Notes: generated by a model from the sequence alone, not told the origin. A stretch of 64,000 nucleotides of DNA from Silvibacterium bohemicum (GCF_001006305.1 NZ_LBHJ01000019.1:186001-250000), one strand, 5' to 3'. Shown: positions 25,384 through 34,687, numbered from the stretch's first letter. Program-made: numbers and translations.

Positions 25384-27765
25384 TTATTCTTCCTGGCCGG
25401 AGCTGGAAGACTCTGGCGACGAGCGGGGCGCGGCGATCGAGTAATCGAGTCCGCTGCGATAGGAGCCGCGATCGCTAACGCCCAAGGCCGTAGTTGTGCG
25501 GGGACCGTCCTGGGTGTAGCGCCGCAGCTCCTTCACGGTCTCGACTTTGTCGCGGGCATATTCGGTGGCGAGGCGGGTCAGGGCGTAAGTAACGATGTCG
25601 CTGTGATGCAATCCTTGCATTTCCGGATCGCGCCGGAAATTCAGCCACAGACGGTGCACGAGCTGGACGTCTTCGGCCTGCAGAGTCGGGGCGTGGGGGC
25701 CGATGTGGAAGGCCTGCGCCTCGCCATCGGACATGACCACGTAGAAAGTGAATTGCCTCTTGGGCTCGGACAGAGATTCCCATGCCTGACCGATGTGGTA
25801 GGCCTGCTCCTGCGCCGACATCTTGGTCGAAAGCCCGGAGACCACGGCGGCTACTTCGAGTTTGTTCGCCGTCTGCACCAGTGCTGCAAAGATGTCGCCG
25901 GCGGGGACGACCAGCAACGAAATGTGCTTGCCGAAGCTTTCCGCGACAGAGACGGCCTTGGTAAACAGCATCTGCTCGTGTTCGCTGAAGGGCTGCTCGT
26001 CGAGGTATTCGGGGCCGCCGGCGCCCATCACACGCGCGGTGAGTACGACCACATCCTGCTCGTCGGTGTTGGTTCGAGACAGAGCCCACTTGAGCGCGAA
26101 AGGATTCGCCGAATCGCGCATTGTGACCAGCACCGCGCCGGGATTGATCTCCAATGCTGCCCGGTCGATGTTCTCGGGGTGCTCAAGCTGGAAATGCTCC
26201 TTCATCTGCGCGACGGTGGCGAGTTGCTTCTTCAGATTCTTGCGTTCGGAGATGCTGAAGATGACAAAAAAGGTCGCGGCGAAGGCTATTCCGCTTTCCG
26301 TGGCGACGCTCTTGGTGAAGAGATTCACAATGGCCGTCGACAACAGAACCAAAAAGACGGAGAAGAGTCCTACCGGGAACTCAATCTTGCCGATCCTGAT
26401 ATTGATCGGAACCTTCCATCCGCGCTCGCCTTTGTACTTCCAGCGCAGAACCAGCATGGCAAGGCTGTTGAAGGTGAAGCTCCAGATGACGCCGAAGGCA
26501 TAGGCTTCGCCCAGCGTGATGACGTTGCCGCGGCTGACGATGATGGTGAAGAGCTGCAGCGCGGTAACCAGATTGACGATGCGATAGCTGGTTCCATACT
26601 TGCGCTGCGGCTTGCGGAACCAGTCGGTCAGTACGCCGTCTTCGGCGACGCGCATCAGGACGCCGGTCGAGCCGATAATCGAGGTGTTGATGGCGCCGGA
26701 AAGAATCAGGAATCCGACGATCACAACGAAGACGCGGAAGACGATGCGCAGCGTCAGCGGACCGACCATGTTCATGGCAAGTCCGGCGATGAGGTTATCG
26801 CGATAGACCGGGATACGCACCGAGTCAGGAATGAGCATGACCGCCAGCAGCGAGACGATGCCGGTGAAGACGAAGCTGTAGATGGCGATGACGATCGCCG
26901 CGCGCTTCAGGTTCTTCAGCTTGGGGTGTTCGATTTCACGATTGACCTGGGCCAGAGTCTCCTCGCCGCTCATGGCGAGGATGGAGTGGCCGAAGGCCAT
27001 GATGATGCCGAAGAGGCCCAGCATAGAGGCCAGCTTGGTTCCACCAAGGAAGCCCAGAGCGTCCTGAGAGAAATGCAGGTTGGACGGAACAGGCAGCGGC
27101 GGCAGCTTGGCGCCGAGGTGGAAAGCGGACCAGATGCCCCAGCCGAGCAGAAGAACCACCATGATGGTGGTGATCTTCATGACCTCAAGAGCTTTGTCGC
27201 TGGACTCCTCGATGCCCTTGATGTTCTGCCACCAGTAATAGATGGTCACGATGATGCAGAAGATCGCAGAGGTCTCGTTGACCGGCAACTGGCGGGCGAT
27301 GTGGTTGCCGCTGACCAGCGCTACGGGGAGCCATCCGTGGGTCGCGCCGACGGTCATCAGCTCATTGAGCAGGCCGGTGATGTACTGACCGGCCGAGACG
27401 CCGGAGATAGGGCCGGTGAGGATGTAGTCGAACATCAGCGCCGAGACGCTGAGCTTGGCGAAGGTTCCGCCGAGCGCTTCTTTTACAACGCGGTAAACGC
27501 CGCCGCGGGTGAACATCGAACAGCTTTCGACGTAGACCGCGCGCACGGCGAAGGAGAACAACATCACGCCGAGGATGAACCAGGGAGCAGCCTTGCCTAC
27601 CGCCTCTTCGGCAATGCCACCGGCATAGAACGCCGAGGAGCCAAGATCGTTGAGGACGACGGCTGCGGCTCGCCAAAAGGAGATGAATGTAAGCATGACC
27701 GAGGAGGCGACGACCAGCCTGACTCGGTTCGATTGCGGGGCGTGAAGGGTTTGTCCTGATGACAT
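25384..27765 (-). CDS. APC-superfamily permease with cytosolic USP-like domain
   Basis: A 793-residue transporter. Residues ~15-520 form the amino acid/polyamine/cation permease core with about 12 helices (SSVMLTFISFWRAAAVVL, SALMFDYILTGPISGVSAGQ, MLGLFGIIMAFGHSILAMSG). From about residue 555 a soluble domain (GAVLVTMRDSANPFALKWAL, HISLLVVPAGDIFAALVQ, VAAVVSGLSTKMSAQEQAY) resembles a universal stress protein fold, a known regulatory add-on in this superfamily. The tail is polar. The transported solute is not evident. It is followed by no obvious operon partner. Confidence 0.85.
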   Translation of the reverse strand: MSSGQTLHAPQSNRVRLVVASSVMLTFISFWRAAAVVLNDLGSSAFYAGGIAEEAVGKAAPWFILGVMLFSFAVRAVYVESCSMFTRGGVYRVVKEALGGTFAKLSVSALMFDYILTGPISGVSAGQYITGLLNELMTVGATHGWLPVALVSGNHIARQLPVNETSAIFCIIVTIYYWWQNIKGIEESSDKALEVMKITTIMVVLLLGWGIWSAFHLGAKLPPLPVPSNLHFSQDALGFLGGTKLASMLGLFGIIMAFGHSILAMSGEETLAQVNREIEHPKLKNLKRAAIVIAIYSFVFTGIVSLLAVMLIPDSVRIPVYRDNLIAGLAMNMVGPLTLRIVFRVFVVIVGFLILSGAINTSIIGSTGVLMRVAEDGVLTDWFRKPQRKYGTSYRIVNLVTALQLFTIIVSRGNVITLGEAYAFGVIWSFTFNSLAMLVLRWKYKGERGWKVPINIRIGKIEFPVGLFSVFLVLLSTAIVNLFTKSVATESGIAFAATFFVIFSISERKNLKKQLATVAQMKEHFQLEHPENIDRAALEINPGAVLVTMRDSANPFALKWALSRTNTDEQDVVVLTARVMGAGGPEYLDEQPFSEHEQMLFTKAVSVAESFGKHISLLVVPAGDIFAALVQTANKLEVAAVVSGLSTKMSAQEQAYHIGQAWESLSEPKRQFTFYVVMSDGEAQAFHIGPHAPTLQAEDVQLVHRLWLNFRRDPEMQGLHHSDIVTYALTRLATEYARDKVETVKELRRYTQDGPRTTTALGVSDRGSYRSGLDYSIAAPRSSPESSSSGQEE

Positions 27766-27904
27766 GAAATGTGGGCGGTTTGGGTCAGGATCGGACGGCT
27801 GACGCCACTGTGTTGCGCGTGGGATGCAGCCTATCTTTCGTCGTGACGCTCTCGCTGAGTGTATGTCCCGAATGCGAGCACGTCAATCGCGTCGGCACTA
27901 ACGA

Positions 27905-28030
27905 TTAATCTCCAAGGAGTTCCGCCAGGTCCTCAACGAAGCTGATAACAACGACGACGGATGACCCCGCCAGCCCCACGAAAAATAAAAAGGTGAGGAC
28001 ATGCATGCCGAGCTTGGCGAATTCAATCAC
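27905..28030 (-). CDS. Small single-span membrane protein (41 aa)
   Basis: A short frame encodes IEFAKLGMHVLTFLFFVGLA, then a hydrophobic VVVVISFVEDLAEL end: one membrane helix with an acidic C-terminal cap. The GTG at 28030 has AAGG about 12 bases upstream. An ATG at 28006 would give 33 residues. It is divergent from lnt with a 67-base gap. Similar short 'HxLTxLFFxGxAGSSxVVVISFxED' proteins seem to recur in acidobacteria, but that is memory and not a search. Function unknown. Confidence 0.5.
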   Translation of the reverse strand: MIEFAKLGMHVLTFLFFVGLAGSSVVVVISFVEDLAELLGD

Positions 28031-28097
28031 ACAGTTATTGTAAACCTTCGCTACGAGAGCGGGAACCGATTCCCCTGCGATGTTAGACTCGGGCTGA

Positions 28098-29813
28098 ATG
28101 GCCGTGGTGACAGAGAATCGAAAGCCGGGCACGGTCTTGCCTTCGACGGATGCGCGGATTTTTCCTCGAATCGCGCTCAGCTTGCTGTCGGCGATTCTCC
28201 TCGATCTTCCCTTCCCCATCGCCGGACCGCTGCCGCCATGGCGTGCCGCCTTCGGGTGGGTGGCGCTGGTTCCGCTGCTGTATGCGCTGCTGTCGAGCAG
28301 CGATATCGCAGACCCGAAATATATTCGCCGTAGCGCGTTGATTTCCTATCTCTGCGGAATCTTCTGGTACATCCTCAACTGCTATTGGATCGACCGGACG
28401 ATGAATCTCTACGGCCATGTTCCGGCGCTGGGTTCGGCGGGGATTCTGGTTCTCTACAGCCTGATATTGGGGCTTTACTTCGGGCTGTTCGGCGGGATCC
28501 TTGCTTTTGTGCGGCGCGTGTCCGGCGGCGTTTGGGCGCCGTTGATCCTCGCACCGTTTGCGTGGGTGGGAGTCGAGCTGGCGGCCTCGCGGATCACGAG
28601 TGTTCCCTGGGACCAGTTCGGGTATTCGCAGGTGGACAACTTTCTGCTCACGCGGCTGGCGCCGTTCACCGGCGTTTATGGAATCTCTTTTGTGCTGGTG
28701 GTGGTCAATGCGCTTCTGGTTGGGGCGCTGCTTTCGCTCTCCGTCTCTCTGCGCGTGCGCCTCGGTGTGAGCGGGATATTGCTGGCGTCACTGTTACAGA
28801 TAGGCTCGTGGCTTCCACCTGAGGCTGCGCCGACGCAGGCGACAGCGGTTCTGCTGCAACCGAACTTCAGCGTCGATGAAGAGAACGATTGGCCGGGACC
28901 GCTGTGGGACAAGAATATCGTCCCGTTTCTTCAGCGGAGCGAGAGCCTGGACGGCCCTTGGTACACGGGCATGCCCGATCCGCATAAGACGCTGCACACC
29001 GAAGTCGCATCGCCACTCGGAATTTCGACGCCAGGAGCGATTGCGCCCGCGGCAATCTCATTGATCGCCTGGCCGGAGGCGCCTTCGCCGTTTTACGAAG
29101 GCGATCCGCGCTTCCTGGCGGTGGTGCGCCAGTTGACCGGCGCGACCCATGCGGCCTTCGTTGCGGGCAATCCTGCAGCGGAGTGGGCCATCGATGCCGA
29201 AGGCAAGCAGGTCATCAAGCAATACAACTCCGCTTCGGTGTTTTCGCCGGAAGGCGAGCGCATTGGCCGCTACGACAAGATTCATCTAGTTCCCTTCGGC
29301 GAGTACATCCCTTACAGCGAGATGTTTTTCTTCGCGCATAAGCTCACGCGGCAGGCGGGAAATTTTTCGCGGGGCACGGAACGCAAGGTCTTCACGCTGA
29401 ATGGGCATCGCTACGGCACCTTCATCTGCTACGAATCGATCTTTGGCGATGAGATCCGGCAGTTCGCGAAAAATGGCGCCGAGGTCTTCCTCAATATTTC
29501 AGACGACGGCTGGTATGGCGACACCAGCGCACCCTGGCAGCACCTCAACATGGCGCGCATGCGGGCGATTGAAAATAGGCGCTGGCTGGTGCGCGACACC
29601 AACAACGGAGTCACTACGGCGATCGATCCTTTCGGTCGCGTGCTGCGGAGCGCGCCGCGGGGGGTGTTCACGTCTCTGGCTGTCACGTATGGCTTTCGCG
29701 ACGACGTGACCTTCTACACGCGCTACGGCGATGTCTTCGCCTATGCGTGTGGGATAATCACCTTAGGCGCGATCTTGTTTCTAGCGAACACGCGCCGCCG
29801 ACTCCAGCCATAG
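28098..29813 (+). CDS. lnt: Apolipoprotein N-acyltransferase
   Basis: Inner-membrane enzyme that adds the third acyl chain to lipoproteins. 571 residues: N-terminal membrane helices to about residue 235, then the nitrilase-like periplasmic domain. The Glu-Lys-Cys triad is Glu327 (IAWPEAPSP), Lys394 (RYDKIHLVPFGEYIP) and Cys444 (TFICYESIFG). NISDDGWYGDTSAPWQHL and RARA-like NMARMRAIENRRWLVRDTNNG are the standard downstream motifs. A final helix is near residues 553-566. It is followed after 14 bases by prfB, so the two are probably co-transcribed. Confidence 0.95.
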   Translation: MAVVTENRKPGTVLPSTDARIFPRIALSLLSAILLDLPFPIAGPLPPWRAAFGWVALVPLLYALLSSSDIADPKYIRRSALISYLCGIFWYILNCYWIDRTMNLYGHVPALGSAGILVLYSLILGLYFGLFGGILAFVRRVSGGVWAPLILAPFAWVGVELAASRITSVPWDQFGYSQVDNFLLTRLAPFTGVYGISFVLVVVNALLVGALLSLSVSLRVRLGVSGILLASLLQIGSWLPPEAAPTQATAVLLQPNFSVDEENDWPGPLWDKNIVPFLQRSESLDGPWYTGMPDPHKTLHTEVASPLGISTPGAIAPAAISLIAWPEAPSPFYEGDPRFLAVVRQLTGATHAAFVAGNPAAEWAIDAEGKQVIKQYNSASVFSPEGERIGRYDKIHLVPFGEYIPYSEMFFFAHKLTRQAGNFSRGTERKVFTLNGHRYGTFICYESIFGDEIRQFAKNGAEVFLNISDDGWYGDTSAPWQHLNMARMRAIENRRWLVRDTNNGVTTAIDPFGRVLRSAPRGVFTSLAVTYGFRDDVTFYTRYGDVFAYACGIITLGAILFLANTRRRLQP

Positions 29814-29827
29814 ACAGGTCCCATCCA

Positions 29828-30962
29828 GTGTTGAACGATCTCGAATTCGCCTACACTCCCGTGCGCGACAAAGTCCGCGACCTGCGGGAGTATCTTTGAC
29901 CCATCCCGCCTCAAGACAGAACTAGCCGCAATCGAGCAGAAGCTTTCCGACCCGAGTCTGTGGTCGAACCCGCAGCTTTCGCAGCCGCTGATGCGCGACC
30001 GCAAGCGCATCGAAGCGCTGCTATCCGATGACGCCGAGCTGGCGCGCCGCACCGACGACGTTGAGGCCTATTTCGACCTGGCCCGCGAGGGTGAGGCCGT
30101 TGAGCCGGAGATCGAGCGCGAGATCAAGTCGCTGAACGAGTTTGCCGAGGCCATGGAAGCCCGCACCCTGCTTTCGAGCGAGACCGATGGCTTGAACGCG
30201 ATCGTTACTGTGCATCCGGGCGCAGGCGGCACGGAGAGCCAGGACTGGGCCGAGATGCTGATGCGCATGTACCTGCGCTGGGCCGAGCAACAGGGCTTCA
30301 AGACGGAGATGAACGATTATCAGGATGGCGAAGAGGCGGGCATCAAGTCCGCGACCTTCACCATCACCGGTGAATACGCCTTCGGCCAGTTGTCGGGTGA
30401 GACGGGTGTGCATCGACTCGTGCGCATCTCGCCTTTCGACCAGGCCAAGCGGCGGCATACCTCGTTCGCGTCGGTGTTCGTCTCGCCAGAGATCGACGAT
30501 TCGATTGAGATCGACATCAAGCCGGACGACATCCGCATCGACACGTATCGCTCAGGCGGCAAGGGCGGGCAGCATGTGAACACCACCGACTCGGCGGTGC
30601 GGATTACGCATATCCCGACGAATATCGTGGTGCAGTGCCAGAACGAGCGCTCGCAGCATAAGAACAAAGAGAAGGCGATGAAGATGCTGCGCTCGAGGCT
30701 CTACGAATACGAGCTCGAGAAGAAGCGCCAAATCTCGAAGAAGCTGGAAGATTCGAAGCTGGATATCAACTTCGGCTCGCAGATCCGGTCGTATGTGCTG
30801 CAGCCTTATCGCATCGCCAAGGATCATCGCACGAAAGTCGAAGTGGGCGATGTGGACAAGGTGCTGGATGGATACCTGGAGCCGTTTATTCGCGGCTATC
30901 TGCTGATGCGGCGGAATGGCGGGGTTCCAGCCGGTGTGGATGATAAGGACGATCTGGAGTAG
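29828..30962 (+). CDS. prfB: Peptide chain release factor 2, programmed +1 frameshift
   Basis: RF2 ends translation at UGA and UAA. The first 23 codons (starting GTG TTG at 29828, reading LNDLEFAYTPVRDKVRDLRE) end in CTT-TGA at 29894-29899. A +1 shift there reads CTT then GAC and continues (DPSRLKTELAAIEQKLSD) to 30962, giving about 377 residues. A GGGAG stimulator lies three bases before the slippery CTT, as in E. coli prfB. The anticodon-mimic SPF motif (VRISPFDQAKRRH) and the catalytic GGQ (SGGKGGQHVNTTDS) are intact. Without the frameshift the gene would appear to start at 29991. It is autoregulated by RF2 level. Confidence 0.95.
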
Positions 30963-30965
30963 GCG

Positions 30966-31436
30966 ATGAATGAGCCGGCTGTCATCCGCGAGATCCTTGA
31001 TCATGTGAAGACCATCGCGGTTGTCGGCCTGACTAATAAGGAAGGCCGGGCGTCGCTGGGCGTTTCACGCTTCATGCAGTCGCGCGGGTATCGGATCATT
31101 CCGGTGAATCCTCTGATCGAGAGCGCGCTGGGCGAGAGGGCTTATCCCACGCTGGACGAGGCGGTTGCCGGGGCGGGTGTGACCATCGATCTGGTGAATG
31201 TCTTTCGCCTGCCGCAATACATTCCGGCGGTTGTCGAGGACACGATCCGGCGGAATATTCCCTACCTCTGGATTCAAGAAGGAATCGTGCACGACGAGGC
31301 TGCGGCGCGAGCTGAGGCGGCGGGGATCAAGGTCGTGATGGACCGCTGCATTCTCAAAGACCGCATGGCCGCCGGCTGGGGACTGGCCGTCCAGGCGACT
31401 CCGCCTGCGGCGGGAAGATTCCCCTCCGGACAATAG
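30966..31436 (+). CDS. CoA-binding domain protein (YccU-like)
   Basis: A 156-residue Rossmann-fold protein of the CoA-binding family, found near general metabolism genes and usually uncharacterised. KTIAVVGLTNKEGRASLGVS is the nucleotide-binding start. YRIIPVNPLIESALGERAYP, IDLVNVFRLPQYIPAVVED and PYLWIQEGIVHDEAAARAEA are the conserved strands and helices, ending VVMDRCILKDR. It starts three bases after the prfB stop. The last ~19 residues (GLAVQATPPAAGRFPSGQ) are encoded by a dispersed intergenic repeat at 31378-31406 and are probably not part of the family fold. Confidence 0.85.
   Translation: MNEPAVIREILDHVKTIAVVGLTNKEGRASLGVSRFMQSRGYRIIPVNPLIESALGERAYPTLDEAVAGAGVTIDLVNVFRLPQYIPAVVEDTIRRNIPYLWIQEGIVHDEAAARAEAAGIKVVMDRCILKDRMAAGWGLAVQATPPAAGRFPSGQ
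31378..31406 (+). repeat. GGGACTGGCCGTCCAGGCGA dispersed element, copy 1
   Basis: GGGACTGGCCGTCCAGGCGA plus CTCCGCCT matches the elements at 42611-42638 and 50610-50637. Here it is inside the 3' end of the CoA-binding gene and is translated. Confidence 0.7.
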
Positions 31437-31509
31437 CGCCTTCGCCGCCTATACCCCCTGTACCTGCCAATTTAGCCTGGATCGATTGAATTCCGCTGAC
31501 TCTCTGACG

Positions 31510-31535
31510 CCCAGGTCTCACAAGCGAGACCTGGG
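31510..31535. repeat. AVAAGC-loop hairpin element, copy 1
   Basis: CCCAGGTCTC-ACAAGC-GAGACCTGGG forms a perfect 10-bp stem followed by GGGCACCC. It belongs to a family with copies at 44702-44729 and 47110-47135. It lies in the gap between the CoA-binding and dsbD-like genes. Confidence 0.75.
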
Positions 31536-31658
31536 GGCACCCGGTTTTGTTGGCGTGCCTGGGATGATCGTCAGGTTTGAGCGCTTTTGCTCTGAAAATC
31601 CTTATTTTTCGAGGCGGTGACGAGAGGTTGACAACTCCGTGTAAATTGGGGTTCTACA

Positions 31659-33842
31659 ATGAATGTGACTGCTATGGCTGCCCGCTTTCTTACCTCCGTC
31701 CTCTCGCTTCTGCTTGGTTCTGCGGCATGGGCCGCACCTGCTGCGCCAGCTGCAGGGATTGCCGCCCCTTCTGTCACGGCCACGCACCTGACCGTGCAGC
31801 TGGTTGTGCCTCCTGCGCAGATCTATCCTGGGCAGAGCTTCACCGCGGGACTGTATTTCAAGCTCGATCCGGGCTGGCACGTTTATTGGACCAACGCCGG
31901 CGACTCTGGTGAGGCGCCTTCCATCAAGTGGAATCTGCCTGCGGATGTGACGGCCGGGGCGATGCAATTCCCCGTTCCCAAGCGGCTGCCGCTGGGCCCG
32001 CTGGTGGATTTCGGTTACGAGGGCGAGGTTCTCTTTCCAATTCCGGTGCAGGTCGCCTCCAGTTTTAAACCAACAGGACAGAACGCCACGCTGGGCGGGA
32101 AGGTCACTTGGCTGGTCTGCCGCGAAGTCTGCATCCCTGGCCATGCGGATCTGGCGGTCACGCGAACAGGCGCAGCCACGCCTCCGGCAACCCCAGCCAA
32201 TGTCGATGCCGACGCGCAGCTGATCCAGCACTTCCAAAGCACGCTGCCCAAGCCACTCCCATCGAGCGGTCAGGCCAAGTTCGAGAGCACCGCGAAGGGT
32301 CTCACGCTGGCTGTCATTACGGGCAGTAAGGAGACTTCGGCGCAGTTCTTTCCCTTCGATCAGAACATCCTCGCGAATGCCGCCCCTCAGACACTGACGC
32401 CGCTGAAGAACGGTGTCCAGATCAGCCTGGTGAAGGACGATAACCTTACCACTGCGCCGAAGGAGCTGCATGGCCTGCTGGTGCTGGGCGATGGGCGGGC
32501 GTACGAATTTCACGCCACTCCGGGAACGATCGCATCAACTTCAACTGCAGGCTCGCAGGGGCTGCTGGGGATTATTCTCTTTGCGTTCGTCGGCGGCGCA
32601 ATCCTCAATTTGATGCCTTGCGTCTTCCCTGTCCTCTTCATCAAGGGTCTGGCGCTGGTGCAGTCGTCGAGCGAGGAGCGAGGGAAGATGCGCCGGCATG
32701 GCCTGGTGTACACGCTTGGCATTCTGGCTTCGTTCTGGGCGGTCGTTGCCGCGCTGCTGATTCTGCGCGGTGCGGGTCACCAGCTGGGATGGGGATTCCA
32801 GTTTCAATCGCCAGCATTTTTGGCATTGATGGCGCTGTTGTTGTTCTTTCTTGGCCTGTCGCTGGCGGGTCAGTTCGAGATTGGCCTCACGCTTACCAGC
32901 GCGGGCTCGGGCCTGGCGCAGAAGAGCGGTTATGCGGGCAGCTTCTTTACCGGAGTGCTGGCGGTGATCGTGGCCACTCCGTGCACGGCTCCTTTCATGG
33001 GCGCAGCCATCGGGTATGCGCTGGCCAACTCCGCTGTCATCACTTTTGCGGTCTTCACCTCGCTTGCTCTGGGACTGGCTGCGCCTTACCTGCTGCTGGC
33101 CTTCAACCCGGCATGGTCACGGGTGCTTCCGCGGCCGGGTGCGTGGATGGAAGTGTTGAAGCAGGCGGTTTCGATTCCAATCTTCGGGACGGTGATCTGG
33201 CTGGTGTGGGTCTTCAATCAGACCGCTGGGCCGAGCGCGCTGGTTGGACTGCTCTCCGCGTTCCTGCTGCTGGCGATTGCCGGATGGATCCTGGGACGGT
33301 GGCCTGCGAAGGCTCCAGCTACGTTTGCGGCGGCGATCGTTCTGCTGCTGGCGATTGCGGTGCCGGTGTTGGCCGTCGAGAAGCTGGGTACGCCTGAGGT
33401 TGCTACGGCTACGACTAAGGCAGGCGCCGCTGGGACGCAGTGGGAGCCCTTCACGCCGGAGCTGGTCGCGAAGTATCGCGCGGAAGGCAAGCCGGTCTTT
33501 GTCGATTTCACGGCGAGCTGGTGCCTGAGCTGCCAGGTGAACGAGCGTGTGGTTCTGGACCGGCCCGAGGTGCAGCAGCGGCTGGCTTCGAGCGGCGTGG
33601 CGTTGATCCGCGCCGATTGGACGCGGCATGATGAGGTCATCGCGCAGACATTGGCGGGACTGGGACGGAGCGGTGTGCCGACCTATGCGTTCTATCCTGC
33701 GGATACCAACAAACAGCCGCAATTGTTGCCGGAGGTTCTGACTCCGGGGATCGTTTTCAATGCGTTGGACGCGGTGAAAAACAGCGGTCAGAGCTCAGGG
33801 CTCAGAGCACAGGTCTCGGAGCCTGCTTCTCCCGGCCGTTAA
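31659..33842 (+). CDS. dsbD: DsbD-like thiol:disulfide interchange protein
   Basis: A 727-residue membrane reductase that passes electrons from cytosolic thioredoxin to exported proteins. A signal segment (LTSVLSLLLGSAAWA) is followed by an N-terminal periplasmic beta domain (DPGWHVYWTNAGDSG; Cys154 and Cys158 in WLVCREVC). Next come eight or so helices carrying the transmembrane cysteines Cys321 (NLMPCVFPVLF) and Cys442 (ATPCTAPFMG). The last domain is thioredoxin-like with WCLSC (Cys622, Cys625). The N-terminal domain is the longer ScsB-like type. Its last ~18 residues come from a heptamer repeat (33791-33813). A peroxiredoxin-like gene follows and may receive its electrons. Confidence 0.9.
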   Translation: MNVTAMAARFLTSVLSLLLGSAAWAAPAAPAAGIAAPSVTATHLTVQLVVPPAQIYPGQSFTAGLYFKLDPGWHVYWTNAGDSGEAPSIKWNLPADVTAGAMQFPVPKRLPLGPLVDFGYEGEVLFPIPVQVASSFKPTGQNATLGGKVTWLVCREVCIPGHADLAVTRTGAATPPATPANVDADAQLIQHFQSTLPKPLPSSGQAKFESTAKGLTLAVITGSKETSAQFFPFDQNILANAAPQTLTPLKNGVQISLVKDDNLTTAPKELHGLLVLGDGRAYEFHATPGTIASTSTAGSQGLLGIILFAFVGGAILNLMPCVFPVLFIKGLALVQSSSEERGKMRRHGLVYTLGILASFWAVVAALLILRGAGHQLGWGFQFQSPAFLALMALLLFFLGLSLAGQFEIGLTLTSAGSGLAQKSGYAGSFFTGVLAVIVATPCTAPFMGAAIGYALANSAVITFAVFTSLALGLAAPYLLLAFNPAWSRVLPRPGAWMEVLKQAVSIPIFGTVIWLVWVFNQTAGPSALVGLLSAFLLLAIAGWILGRWPAKAPATFAAAIVLLLAIAVPVLAVEKLGTPEVATATTKAGAAGTQWEPFTPELVAKYRAEGKPVFVDFTASWCLSCQVNERVVLDRPEVQQRLASSGVALIRADWTRHDEVIAQTLAGLGRSGVPTYAFYPADTNKQPQLLPEVLTPGIVFNALDAVKNSGQSSGLRAQVSEPASPGR
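33791..33813 (+). repeat. GRGCWCA heptamer array, 3 copies
   Basis: GAGCTCA-GGGCTCA-GAGCACA (33791-33811) then GG. The same heptamer type occurs at 43734-43782 and 47054-47084. Here it encodes the C-terminal tail (QSSGLRAQ) of the DsbD-like protein. Confidence 0.75.
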
Positions 33843-33919
33843 TCGCGACCGTTCCTCGCATTCGGGGAAGGCCGGCTCGCCTGAGCCTGCGTCTAATGTG
33901 CAAAGGAGATCGCAGCTCT

Positions 33920-34531
33920 ATGAAAAGCTACCGTCGCATTCTCGTCGTGGCGTTTGCCCTCCTCACTACTCTTTCTCTCCAGGCGATCCGGGTCGGCGAT
34001 GCCGCTCCGGATTTTACCGGCACTGATTCCCATGGACAGACGCATAAGCTGTCGGAGTATAAGGGCAAATATGTGGTCCTGGAATGGACTAACAACGGCT
34101 GTCCTTACACCATCAAGCATTACAGCAGCGGCAACATGCAATCCCTGCAGAAGCAGTGGACGGCGAAGGGCGTTGTCTGGCTGACCATTCTTTCTTCCGC
34201 GCAGGGTGGGCAGGGATACATGACGGCGACGCAGGAGAACGCGTACATCGCCAAGGTGCACGCCGATCCCACGGCAGCGCTGCTCGATCCGAACGGTGAT
34301 ATCGGACATCTGTATGCCGCCAAGACCACGCCGCACATGTTCGTGATCGATCCTTCCGGCAAGCTGATCTACGACGGTGCGATCGACGACCATCCGACAA
34401 CGGATACCGCCGATATTCCTGCTTCGAAGAATTATGTCTCGGCGGCTTTGGCGGAGGCGATGGCAGGGCAGGCGGTAGCGACCGCTTACACGCGTCCTTA
34501 TGGATGCAGCGTGAAGTATTGGGGATACTAG
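33920..34531 (+). CDS. Exported peroxiredoxin-like (AhpC/TSA, redoxin) protein
   Basis: A 203-residue thioredoxin-fold protein with a signal peptide (ILVVAFALLTTLSLQA). The active site is EWTNNGCPYTIKHYSSGNM: a single peroxidatic-type Cys in a CPYTxKHY context, with no second Cys of a CXXC. FTGTDSHGQTHKLSEYKGK is the usual redoxin start. HMFVIDPSGKLIYDGAIDDH closes the fold. AAAGGAG at 33902-33908 supports ATG 33920. It lies about 80 bases after the DsbD-like gene, which would be a natural electron donor. Peroxidase activity is inferred from the fold. Confidence 0.82.
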   Translation: MKSYRRILVVAFALLTTLSLQAIRVGDAAPDFTGTDSHGQTHKLSEYKGKYVVLEWTNNGCPYTIKHYSSGNMQSLQKQWTAKGVVWLTILSSAQGGQGYMTATQENAYIAKVHADPTAALLDPNGDIGHLYAAKTTPHMFVIDPSGKLIYDGAIDDHPTTDTADIPASKNYVSAALAEAMAGQAVATAYTRPYGCSVKYWGY

Positions 34532-34655
34532 GCGCGGCTCGCCATTCTGAGCGACGCGAAGAATCTCAGCGGCGTTTGCTGAGCAATCATCGTTGAAATT
34601 CTCTGCGTGAGCGCGGCAATTGCGAACGCCTGAAGTTGGCGGCGGTGCGAGCAGG

Positions 34656-34687
34656 CTGCAGGTCCTTCGACTCGCTCCGGATGACAA
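34656..34687 (+). repeat. CTGCAGGTCC...GGATGACAA element, short variant
   Basis: CTGCAGGTCCTTCGACTCGC followed by TCCGGATGACAA. It is a shorter relative of the 47-nt elements at 52361 and 59429. The surrounding 240-base gap also holds AAGAATCTCAGCGG-type sequence and no gene. Confidence 0.5.

Noticed and set aside
25603-27759. 718-codon plus-strand frame opposite the APC permease
   Set aside because: Highly charged, repetitive shadow of membrane-helix codons. The minus strand has the real transporter.
32618-33397. 259-codon plus-strand frame inside the dsbD-like gene
   Set aside because: Overlaps the membrane domain of the DsbD-like protein in another frame; Gly/Arg-rich and without motifs.
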